A DNA stretch of 64,000 nucleotides from positions 1-64,000 of the forward strand of contig JACOSO010000062.1 of NCBI GenBank assembly GCA_016178785.1, given 5' to 3'. Positions 19,139 to 26,683 of the stretch are shown here, piece after piece. The notes below the pieces were generated by a model. That model did not search any database, had not been told where the DNA came from, and saw nothing but the letters and a program-made list of their open reading frames with translations. How positions within the stretch are numbered: position 1 is the stretch's first letter; each line of letters opens with the position of its first letter. A program made the translations under genes and the position numbers. The stretch is from Bacteroidota bacterium (GTDB lineage: Bacteria; Bacteroidota; Bacteroidia; Cytophagales; Cyclobacteriaceae).

Positions 19139-19657
19139 ATGGCAGAAATACAAGGCGGTGGCGGTGGTGGCCATAAGAAAGGCGGGAAAGTCAGGAGTAA
19201 GAAAACCTCCACCAGAATAGACATGACCCCTATGGTGGACTTAGCATTCTTGTTGCTTACTTTCTTCATTTTAACCACCACACTATCAAAGCCTCAGACC
19301 ATGGAAATCACCATGCCTGAGAAACTTAAAAAAGAGGACGTACAAACTGAGGTGAATGAGAAAAAGGTCTTAACCTGTGTACTTGGATCTGATGACAAAG
19401 TGTATTGGTATATTGGTATAACCGAACCGCAGGCTAAGAAAGCTGATTTTTCTAAAGATGGCATTCGTAAAGTGCTGTTACAGAAAAATGCGGAGATCAG
19501 AGAAATGATTGTGTTAATCAAGGCATCAGATGAGTCCAAGTATAAAAACATGGTTGACATTCTTGACGAGATGACTATTTGTAACATTAAGCGGTACGCT
19601 ATTGTTGATATCACCTCGGCCGATAAAGACATTGTTAAAGAAGCATCTCAAATATGA
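19139..19657 (+). CDS. exbD: ExbD/TolR family protein, second copy
   Basis: The 172-residue protein begins with a Gly/Lys-rich stretch (IQGGGGGGHKKGGK) and then the ExbD core TRIDMTPMVDLAFLLLTFFILT, with the membrane Asp retained. The periplasmic end has MIVLIKASDESKYKNMVDILDEM. Two different ExbD proteins next to one ExbB suggest a mixed ExbD dimer, a common arrangement in Bacteroidota. Its stop overlaps the tonB start by 4 bp. Confidence 0.93.
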   Translation: MAEIQGGGGGGHKKGGKVRSKKTSTRIDMTPMVDLAFLLLTFFILTTTLSKPQTMEITMPEKLKKEDVQTEVNEKKVLTCVLGSDDKVYWYIGITEPQAKKADFSKDGIRKVLLQKNAEIREMIVLIKASDESKYKNMVDILDEMTICNIKRYAIVDITSADKDIVKEASQI

Positions 19658-20448
19658 GCACCGAAGCAACACCGAAGAAGTGGGAAGACATAGTCTTCGA
19701 AAACCGAAACAAGGCTTACGGAGCCTACTTCATCCGTAAGATTTACTCCAAGCATGTAGTACTTTCAGCCGTGCTTGCGTTTGTCGTTATGGGCTTTGCG
19801 TTGGCTTATCCATCCATTGCAAACCTTTTGAAAAGTGATGATGATTTGGACAAAAAACCTAAAAAGATTACTAAGGTTTCATTAGAGCAACCACCACCAA
19901 TATCACCTGATCAGCCACCACCACCCGATATTCCTCCGCCACCGGTAAAAACGATCATCAAGTTCTTACCGCCTAAAGTGACAGAGAAAGAAGTAATAGA
20001 GGAAGAGAAAATGCCGACAATTGATGAGATCAAGAAAAATGAGACTGGCTCGGAAAATATTGAAGGTACAGGTGAAGTAGTTTTTGATGAACCTGTTCAA
20101 GAAGTAGTGAAAGACGAAGGCGATGGTAACAAGATTTTCAATTTTGTAGAACAGTCAGCTGAGTTTGTTGGAGGTATGGCAGCACTCTCAAAATGGTTGG
20201 AGAGAAATTTGAAATATCCACCATCTGCGAGAAGAATGGGCTTGGAAGGAAAGGTATCGGTAAAGTTTGTAATCGAACCGGATGGTACCATTTCAAATGT
20301 TGACTTGTTAAAAGGATTTGATGGCGCTTGCGATAAAGAGGCTATGCGTGTTGTATCCGCCATGCCGAAATGGAAGCCAGGCAAACAAGGAGGTAGAGCT
20401 GTGCGACAAGCCTACGTACTGCCGGTCGGCTTTAAGTTGTCGGAATAA
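19654..20448 (+). CDS. tonB: TonB energy transducer
   Basis: The 264-residue protein has a cytoplasmic N-terminus with the Bacteroidota signature VFENRNKAYGAYFIRK, one membrane helix (about 33-55) and a Pro-rich periplasmic spacer (PPPISPDQPPPPDIPPPP). An acidic stretch follows, then a C-terminal TonB domain (YPPSARRMGLEGKVSVKFVI, then WKPGKQGGRAVRQAYVLPV). It couples the proton channel to outer-membrane receptors. A terminator hairpin follows directly after the stop. Confidence 0.94.
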   Translation: MSTEATPKKWEDIVFENRNKAYGAYFIRKIYSKHVVLSAVLAFVVMGFALAYPSIANLLKSDDDLDKKPKKITKVSLEQPPPISPDQPPPPDIPPPPVKTIIKFLPPKVTEKEVIEEEKMPTIDEIKKNETGSENIEGTGEVVFDEPVQEVVKDEGDGNKIFNFVEQSAEFVGGMAALSKWLERNLKYPPSARRMGLEGKVSVKFVIEPDGTISNVDLLKGFDGACDKEAMRVVSAMPKWKPGKQGGRAVRQAYVLPVGFKLSE

Positions 20449-20455
20449 AAAAACG

Positions 20456-20480
20456 AAACTCCTGCTCCGGCAGGAGTTTT
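20456..20480 (+). terminator. Rho-independent terminator after tonB
   Basis: The stem aaactcctg (20456-20464) pairs with caggagttt around a ctccgg-type loop and ends in a T-run. It lies between the tonB stop (20448) and the next ATG (20494). The downstream genes may therefore be partly uncoupled from exbB-tonB. Confidence 0.65.
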
Positions 20481-20493
20481 ACTTTAAACCTAT

Positions 20494-20694
20494 ATGAAAT
20501 CTGTTACAAAATATTTTGCGCTTTTCATGAGCTTGATCTACCTCATGATTGGCGCTGTGATGCTGGGAGGTTCACCCTTATTCGATAACATCCCAAGAAA
20601 ATATACTTTGATCATGGGAAGCATCATGATCGTCTACGGGTTGTTTCGCGGATATCGCGTCTATCAAAAGTATTTCACAAGCCATGAAAATTAA
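20494..20694 (+). CDS. Small two-helix membrane protein
   Basis: The 66-residue product is almost entirely two hydrophobic helices (FALFMSLIYLMIGAVMLGG and YTLIMGSIMIVYGLFRGY) with a short basic tail. I do not recognise a named family. Small proteins of this look are regularly found between tonB and the pstS-like gene in Bacteroidota. Its stop overlaps the start of the next gene by 11 bp, indicating coupled translation. Confidence 0.7.
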   Translation: MKSVTKYFALFMSLIYLMIGAVMLGGSPLFDNIPRKYTLIMGSIMIVYGLFRGYRVYQKYFTSHEN

Positions 20695-21625
20695 GGTACT
20701 GATTTTACTATTCGTTTTGGTTGTCGCCTGCCGCGATCGCGATAAGAGCGGCAAAATCTTAGATACTCCAACTACAGGCGAAATCACCATTAGTGTAGAT
20801 GAATCATTGAAACCATTGTTTCAAGCTGAAATTGATGGATTTGAAGGACTGTATCACTACGCTCATATTAAAGCCAAATACGTTTCTGAAAACGCTGCCA
20901 TCGAAGATCTTTTAAAAGACAGCGTGCGATTGGCCATTGTCACGCGCAAACTCTATCCTCAGGAAAAACAAAAACTTGATTCAATTAAAATTCCAGGCGC
21001 ACAAATTTTAGTGGCAAGGGAGGCGATAGCCCTCATCGTTCACAAGGACAATCCTGACAGTCTGATCGCATGGAATCAGGTAACAGACATTTTAAAAGGA
21101 AACATCAGCGAATGGAAACAACTTTTTCCGCCCTCAAAACTCGGTGAACTTCAACTGGTCTTTGATAGTCCTCAATCAGGGATTATCCGATACCTCACAG
21201 ATACTTTAGGTCTAACCACTCTTCCAGCATTTTGTTTCGCGGCATCCACCAATGAGGAAGTATTTGCTCACGTGTCAAAGACAAAAAATGCAATTGGTCT
21301 AATTGGCCTGAGCTGGATCAGCGACAAAGACGATCCTTCGGCCAATCAATTTCTGAAAAACATAAAAGTAATGGGCATCTCAACAGATGATGACTATCTC
21401 AAACCTTACAAGGCTTACATCGCGATGAAAAAATATCCATTGTCGCGTGAAGTTTACATCATTAGCAGAGAGGCGAGAACCGGACTTGGTAGCGGCTTCA
21501 TCGCTTATGTTGCAAGCGATAAAGGCCAGCGCATTGTACTCAAGTCGGGCTTAGTGCCTGCCACAGCGCCAGTGCGCTTGGTTGAAATAAAGAGAGAGCC
21601 AATACAAAAAATTACCACAAAATAA
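20684..21625 (+). CDS. PstS-like substrate-binding lipoprotein
   Basis: The 313-residue protein has a lipoprotein signal (MKIKVLILLFVLVVAC, Cys16). The mature part resembles phosphate-binding PstS: ITISVDESLKPLFQAEIDGF, RLAIVTRKLYPQEKQ, a central DSPQSGIIRYL and the C-terminal GLGSGFIAYVASDKGQRIVL. No pst permease genes are nearby. In this cluster the protein lies between TonB and a TPR protein and may supply phosphate or a signal to TonB-dependent uptake. That link is inferred from position. Confidence 0.85.
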   Translation: MKIKVLILLFVLVVACRDRDKSGKILDTPTTGEITISVDESLKPLFQAEIDGFEGLYHYAHIKAKYVSENAAIEDLLKDSVRLAIVTRKLYPQEKQKLDSIKIPGAQILVAREAIALIVHKDNPDSLIAWNQVTDILKGNISEWKQLFPPSKLGELQLVFDSPQSGIIRYLTDTLGLTTLPAFCFAASTNEEVFAHVSKTKNAIGLIGLSWISDKDDPSANQFLKNIKVMGISTDDDYLKPYKAYIAMKKYPLSREVYIISREARTGLGSGFIAYVASDKGQRIVLKSGLVPATAPVRLVEIKREPIQKITTK

Positions 21626-21775
21626 CTGGCACGGTTTTTCCGAGTTAAAGCTCCAAAAGCGGGAGAATAATGAAAATTGGAGGTATTCTAACATAGATGG
21701 AAATGAATGCCTTGGAAAATCGAATACGCTGTAGTTTCTTTAAGCTCCAATTGATAAAATTTGAATTTTAAGTCT

Positions 21776-23437
21776 ATGAAAAAATTAATTGATCTAATGA
21801 AGTCGTACGGCAAAGTGGGATTAACGACTGCTTTCTGTCTAGGAGCTGTTCTTTCTATTGCACAAGATGCCGAGATCAAAGCTGCACAGCAGTTGCTCAA
21901 CAAAGACAAAAAGAAGGCCGCAATAGAAGAATTGCAAAAAGCGATAACTACCTACCCTACCGCTGCAAAGCTATATTACTATTTGGGCCACACCCAGCTA
22001 TTGGCAGGCGACAAGGCAGCAGCAAAAGCCTCTTTTGATAAAGGTGTTTCTTCTGACCCAAAAGAACCTTTGAACTATGTTGGAGTAGGCCATATTCTTA
22101 TGCTCGAAAAAAATGTAACTCAAGCTAAAGTTCAGTTCGAGAAGGCCATTAGTCTCGGTAAAAAAAATGTGGCTTCATTTAACGCGATAGGCGAAGCATA
22201 CTTGGTAGATAAAAACCACCAAAAAGACGCTTTGGCTATGTTGGAGCGCGCAAAAGGGATTGACGAAAACAACGCGCAAACTTATTTGCTTATTGGCGAT
22301 GCCCACGCACCAGTAATGGGACAAGGGGGCTTGAGTGCAAGCGCCTATGAACGTGCAGGTGAACTTGACCTTAAGCTTGCTGTCGCTGAATTTAAGTTAG
22401 GAGAACTCTTCATGAACACCAACATGCCTGTGGCTGAGGAGCACTACAAAAAGGCTGTACAGATTGATCCCGACTTTGCGGAAGCACATCGCGAATTAGG
22501 CGAGCTTTACTACAAGAAGAAAGATGGTCCAAATGCAGCAAAATATTATAAAGCCTACCTTGACCTTACAGACAGCCCGGATAAAGATGATCGCTTCCGC
22601 TACGCATTCTTTTTGTTCATGGCGAAAGATTTTGATAACGCTAACAAAGAATTTGAGGAATTGGCTAAAAAAACTGATGTTTCTTCACTTGTGCTGAAAT
22701 TCTACGCTCAGTCCTTGCTTAAGGCAGGTAACCTTGCCAAATGTCAGGAAGTGTACGAGAAGTATCTGAAACACCCTGACACCAAAGTGGATGCTGATGA
22801 TTACAACAATTACTCTGATTTGTTAATCGGACAAGGAAAAGATTCGTTAGGGATGAATGCCTTGGAAAAAAGTATCTCAATAGATCAAAATCAAAATGAT
22901 ATTCTTCAGAAATTGATCAAATATTATTTCGATAAGAAGAATTACATCCAGGCAGAAAGGGTATGCCGCACTTCAATCAAGGTTCGTAAAACACCATTCA
23001 CTAACGATTATTTTACCTTAGGGCGCTCATTATATCTTCAAAAGAAATATGCTAATGCTGACAGTGCCTTTGCAAAAGTAATTGAGCTTCAGCCAAAATA
23101 CACGTTTGGCTATCTGTGGTCAGCTCGTTCCAAAGCGGCACAAGATGGCGATCTAAGTGATCCAAAAGCAAAAATCGAATGGCTGGCTAAGCCATATTAT
23201 GAAAAATTGATTGAGGTAGCCGAGCCAACAAAGGACAAAAACAAAAGCGATTTGATAACAGCCTATCAGTATATGGCAGGATATCATCTTTTCAACCAGG
23301 AAACCCCGAAAGGAAAAGAGTATTTGAACAAAATACTTGAACTTGATCCCGAAAATGCTGACGTAAAACAGGCTCTTAAAGAAATCAATAACCCTCAGCC
23401 GCAGCAAAAGCCCAAGCCAAAGCCAAGAAGTAAGTAA
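21776..23437 (+). CDS. TPR-repeat protein of the ExbBD-TonB cluster
   Basis: The 553-residue protein starts at ATG 21776 (an in-frame TTG at 21761 is less likely). It has an N-terminal hydrophobic signal (GLTTAFCLGAVLSIAQ). The rest is tetratricopeptide repeats (AKLYYYLGHTQLLAGDKAAA, DFAEAHRELGELYYKKKD, and others), ending in a Gln/Pro/Lys tail. It is probably a periplasmic scaffold. It is the last gene before a long terminator-like hairpin. Confidence 0.88.
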   Translation: MKKLIDLMKSYGKVGLTTAFCLGAVLSIAQDAEIKAAQQLLNKDKKKAAIEELQKAITTYPTAAKLYYYLGHTQLLAGDKAAAKASFDKGVSSDPKEPLNYVGVGHILMLEKNVTQAKVQFEKAISLGKKNVASFNAIGEAYLVDKNHQKDALAMLERAKGIDENNAQTYLLIGDAHAPVMGQGGLSASAYERAGELDLKLAVAEFKLGELFMNTNMPVAEEHYKKAVQIDPDFAEAHRELGELYYKKKDGPNAAKYYKAYLDLTDSPDKDDRFRYAFFLFMAKDFDNANKEFEELAKKTDVSSLVLKFYAQSLLKAGNLAKCQEVYEKYLKHPDTKVDADDYNNYSDLLIGQGKDSLGMNALEKSISIDQNQNDILQKLIKYYFDKKNYIQAERVCRTSIKVRKTPFTNDYFTLGRSLYLQKKYANADSAFAKVIELQPKYTFGYLWSARSKAAQDGDLSDPKAKIEWLAKPYYEKLIEVAEPTKDKNKSDLITAYQYMAGYHLFNQETPKGKEYLNKILELDPENADVKQALKEINNPQPQQKPKPKPRSK

Positions 23438-23455
23438 AATTGAGCACCGCCTTTT

Positions 23456-23512
23456 AAGGGCAGGGAAAGTCCAAAATAAAATATGGCACTTCTCCCTGCC
23501 CTTGTTATTTTT
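23456..23512 (+). terminator. Terminator-like long hairpin
   Basis: Perfect arms aagggcaggga (23456-23466) and tccctgccctt (23493-23503) are followed by a T-rich tail. It closes the exbB-to-TPR run before the second exbB gene. Confidence 0.6.
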
Positions 23513-23594
23513 ACAGGATGATAAAGTTGAATCGCAATCCCTGAGCAACTTTTTCGTTAAGTCAACTTTGATGTTAGTTTTTAAATTCGAAATA

Positions 23595-24245
23595 ATGATT
23601 CTCCAAATCGCGGCACCTCCTCAAGACGAACTCACCTTCATTGAACTGATAATGAAAGGTGGCATTGTGATGATTCCTATTTTGCTACTTTCAGTCGCAG
23701 CGATTTACGTGGCTGTTGAGCGTTACTTGTATTTACGTTCTGCGCTCAGCCGTGATAACAATTTCATCTCAAAAATCATGCGGTCGCTTTCGTCAGGAAA
23801 TATTGCTGAGGCTAAACGCTATGCTCAAGACGATGACTCGGCTACCGGAAAAATTATTTCAGCCGGCCTCGACAGTATCGGTCGCCCAATGAGGGAAATA
23901 GAATCATTGATGGAATCGGCAACCAATATTGAGGTTGCAATGATGGAGCGAAACACTGGCTATCTGGGAATCATTGCGGGTATTGCACCTATGCTTGGAT
24001 TTATAGGGACAATAGTCGGCATCATCCACATATTTTATAACATTTCCCTTACTGACAACCTCAGCATTGGAGCCATCTCGGGAGGCTTGTACGAAAAGAT
24101 GATCACCAGTGGAACTGGTCTTGGTGTGGGCATCATTGCATACGTTGCCTATCACCTATTACAGTTACGCATTGGCCGGTTTACGCTTCAAATTCAAAAA
24201 GATGTATTTGAGTTCCTTCGTTCACTGCAAGTTCCCGCGAAATGA
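23595..24245 (+). CDS. Second ExbB/TolQ/MotA-type proton channel subunit
   Basis: The start is placed at ATG 23595 (216 residues, MILQIAAPPQDELTFIEL). The longer frame from TTG 23502 adds an unconvincing N-terminus. The three membrane helices and core sequences GYLGIIAGIAPMLGFIGTIV and GLYEKMITSGTGLGVGIIAY are characteristic. With the ExbD gene that overlaps it by 4 bp it makes a second, separate ExbBD motor next to the first cluster, of the TolQ/TolR-like short type. Confidence 0.9.
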   Translation: MILQIAAPPQDELTFIELIMKGGIVMIPILLLSVAAIYVAVERYLYLRSALSRDNNFISKIMRSLSSGNIAEAKRYAQDDDSATGKIISAGLDSIGRPMREIESLMESATNIEVAMMERNTGYLGIIAGIAPMLGFIGTIVGIIHIFYNISLTDNLSIGAISGGLYEKMITSGTGLGVGIIAYVAYHLLQLRIGRFTLQIQKDVFEFLRSLQVPAK

Positions 24246-24637
24246 AAATTAAGAGAAGGCATCAGTTCGCTGCTGAAGTAGCAACTTCTTCCATGAATGA
24301 CATCATGTTCTTTCTGTTGTTGTTCTTCCTGATCATTTCCACGATAGCAAACCCGAATGTCATTAAAGTGCTTTTGCCCAAATCAAGCGAGACACAATCA
24401 CTTAACAAGAAGACAATTCTGCTCACTGTAACAAAGACAAAAGAATTTTACATCAATAACAAAGCCGTTCCGCTGGGTCAACTGGAGCAAGAACTCCTCA
24501 AAGCGACAAAAGGATTGGAACAGCCTACCATAGTGCTTCATATTCCTCGCGATTTAGAAATCCAGGATCTCGTTGATGTTCTCAAGATCGGTGTGAAAAA
24601 TAAAATCAAGGTCGTGCTCGCCACTGAGCGGAAGTAA
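24242..24637 (+). CDS. ExbD/TolR family protein, third copy
   Basis: The 131-residue protein is a compact ExbD/TolR: N-terminal AEVATSSMNDIMFFLLLFFLI, with the membrane Asp in NDIMFF, then a periplasmic domain ending VLKIGVKNKIKVVLATE. Its ATG overlaps the stop of the preceding exbB-like gene. It is shorter and more TolR-like than the two ExbD copies upstream. Confidence 0.92.
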   Translation: MKIKRRHQFAAEVATSSMNDIMFFLLLFFLIISTIANPNVIKVLLPKSSETQSLNKKTILLTVTKTKEFYINNKAVPLGQLEQELLKATKGLEQPTIVLHIPRDLEIQDLVDVLKIGVKNKIKVVLATERK

Positions 24638-24669
24638 TTCGTTCTGGCTTCAAGATTTGATTGCTCAGA

Positions 24670-25389
24670 TTATTGCAAATGATTCTTTTCAATAAAATCG
24701 CGAAAAGGCTTCTTGTATGAATCGCTGATCGGTAATGCTGCAGTACCGATATGCACTTCGTTTTTCTGGATGGAATCAATTGCGCCTAACGCAACAATGA
24801 AGGAATTATGAATGCGAATGAATTGCTCAGAAGGCAATTGGTCTTCCAGTGTCTTAAGCCGCTGAAGGCTGACAATTTTTTGCTGACGCGTGTGGATTGT
24901 TACATAATCCTTCAACCCTTCGATGTATAAAATATCCTCCCACTTCACCTTCACCAACTTTGTTCCATCCTTCACAAATATGAAAGGTTGGGATGGTGAC
25001 GGAATCACTTTTTCAGTTGGGGCCTGCGGCTGCTGCAATCGCGAGCTTACTTTATCAACCGCTTGAAGAAAGCGCTGAAAAGTTATAGGCTTGAGTAAAT
25101 AATCCACTACATCGAGCTCATAACTTTCAAGAGCATATTCTGAATAGGCTGTGGTCAAAACTACAAGCGGCCTTTTTTTCATGATCTTCAAAAGAGAAAT
25201 GCCGGTGATCTCAGGCATCTGAATATCCAGAAAAAGTAAGTCAACTTGATTTGCCTTGAGCACTTCCATCGCGGCAACCGGACTTGAACAGACATCGACT
25301 AACTTCAAAGAGGGAACTTTTGAGACATAATCTTTCAGAAGGCTTCGCGCCAATGGTTCATCATCAACGATCACACACGAGATGCTCAC
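24670..25389 (-). CDS. LytTR-family response regulator
   Basis: The 239-residue protein has a receiver domain (VIVDDEPLAR, phospho-acceptor Asp55 in LLFLDIQMPE, conserved Lys in YLLKPI). It is joined by a linker to a LytTR DNA-binding domain (FVKDGTKLVKVKWEDILYIE, FIRIHNSFIV). It overlaps the histidine kinase gene by 4 bp and forms a LytS/LytR-type pair. The pair is convergent with exbD and divergent from the TonB-dependent receptor gene, which could be its target (inference). Confidence 0.94.
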   Translation of the reverse strand: MSISCVIVDDEPLARSLLKDYVSKVPSLKLVDVCSSPVAAMEVLKANQVDLLFLDIQMPEITGISLLKIMKKRPLVVLTTAYSEYALESYELDVVDYLLKPITFQRFLQAVDKVSSRLQQPQAPTEKVIPSPSQPFIFVKDGTKLVKVKWEDILYIEGLKDYVTIHTRQQKIVSLQRLKTLEDQLPSEQFIRIHNSFIVALGAIDSIQKNEVHIGTAALPISDSYKKPFRDFIEKNHLQ

Positions 25390-26420
25390 AAGCTTAGTTT
25401 GAGTTGCACAAAATAACGATCTGACTGATCATCGGTTATTAAATTATATTTTTCCGGGTAACTCAATTCAAGTCTTCTTTTTAAATTTTGCAATCCAATT
25501 CCTGATTTTTCTTTACTCTCTACCACTGCTTTCAATTTACTGTTCTCTACAGTATAAGTGCACTCGTTATTCTCAACCCTGATATTGATCTTCACCCATG
25601 AGTCAACATTGTTTGTGCTGATGCCATGCTTAAATGCATTCTCAAGAAATGTAATAAAGATCAATGGAGTAATCAACTTGTTTTCAGTCTCGCCCTCCAC
25701 AACAAAATCAATAGGCACTTCATTATTCAATCTCAACCGTTCAAGGCTGATATAGTTTTGCATGTACTCGATTTCTTTGGATAACAGCACTTGTTGGTAA
25801 TTTGAATCGTAGATCATGTAACGCATCATCTGCGAAAGCTTAGCAATCACTTCCGTAGTATTGGATGATTGACTGTAAGCGAGGTAGTACAAATTATTGA
25901 GCGTATTGAAAAGAAAGTGCGGATTGATCTGCGCCTTCAAAAATTTCAGTTCGTTCATCAGCTTGTCATTCTCCATCTGTTTACGTTTCGCTTCCAACTC
26001 AAACCATCCCGTAGCGAAGCGAAGCATCCCCACAAAAATGGTAATGAGCAAAGTATCGAACGAAAGCTGAACCACATAAAAGTTGGTGTAATAATAGCGT
26101 TCGTGGATATCAAACGATTCCATTACCGACCGCTGCATCTGCACCCGCGCGAAGATTAAAATCGCGAAGGGGATAACGAATTCTAAAAAATATTTCCACG
26201 CTTTTTGATGTTTAAGGTAACGCGGTAGCAAAACAAAATAATTGAAATACGTCACCAACATGGCAAATGAAAGTTGCATCGAAAGTGAAAGCGAGAGTCG
26301 CGTAAGGCTTATTTCTCTTCCCGGGCGTGAGCTGATAGCATAGGCATAGAATGAAACGTAAAAGCACCAAAACGACAGATGCAATAAAAAGACACGATTG
26401 CGTTGAAAAAAACTTGCCAT
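25386..26420 (-). CDS. LytS-like sensor histidine kinase
   Basis: The 344-residue protein has four membrane helices in the first 140 residues, a short coiled linker, and a His-kinase domain of the Bacteroidota type with LKAQINPHFLFNTLNNLYYL (phospho-acceptor His about residue 168). The ATP-site motifs TFLENAFKHGI and GIGLQNLKRRL follow. No periplasmic sensor domain is visible, so sensing probably occurs within the membrane. It is the partner of the LytTR regulator whose gene it overlaps. Confidence 0.93.
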   Translation of the reverse strand: MASFFQRNRVFLLHLSFWCFYVSFYAYAISSRPGREISLTRLSLSLSMQLSFAMLVTYFNYFVLLPRYLKHQKAWKYFLEFVIPFAILIFARVQMQRSVMESFDIHERYYYTNFYVVQLSFDTLLITIFVGMLRFATGWFELEAKRKQMENDKLMNELKFLKAQINPHFLFNTLNNLYYLAYSQSSNTTEVIAKLSQMMRYMIYDSNYQQVLLSKEIEYMQNYISLERLRLNNEVPIDFVVEGETENKLITPLIFITFLENAFKHGISTNNVDSWVKINIRVENNECTYTVENSKLKAVVESKEKSGIGLQNLKRRLELSYPEKYNLITDDQSDRYFVQLKLSL

Positions 26421-26683
26421 ATAATTTTACTAACGTTCGATTCGCTGCCAAGGTAACCGTTCCTGTAATTCTTGTACTCTGACATCTAATTTTTTAGACA
26501 CAATGCACAACTTTTTCGATGGACCCATGCATCTCCGGGATGGTTGAGAGTGTCGATAGTATTGCCGAGATGTCGAGCATTCAATGTCTTCCGTCTAAAA
26601 ACACAAAAAAAAGAAAACCATTTGCGCTTTTTTGCAGTATAAAGGCATTGACCAAGAAACGGAACATTATTATCCTTGAACAA

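Noticed and set aside
26519-26683. N-terminal extension of the TonB-dependent receptor
   Set aside because: The signal peptide begins at ATG 26684. The 55 codons before it look like an untranslated leader.
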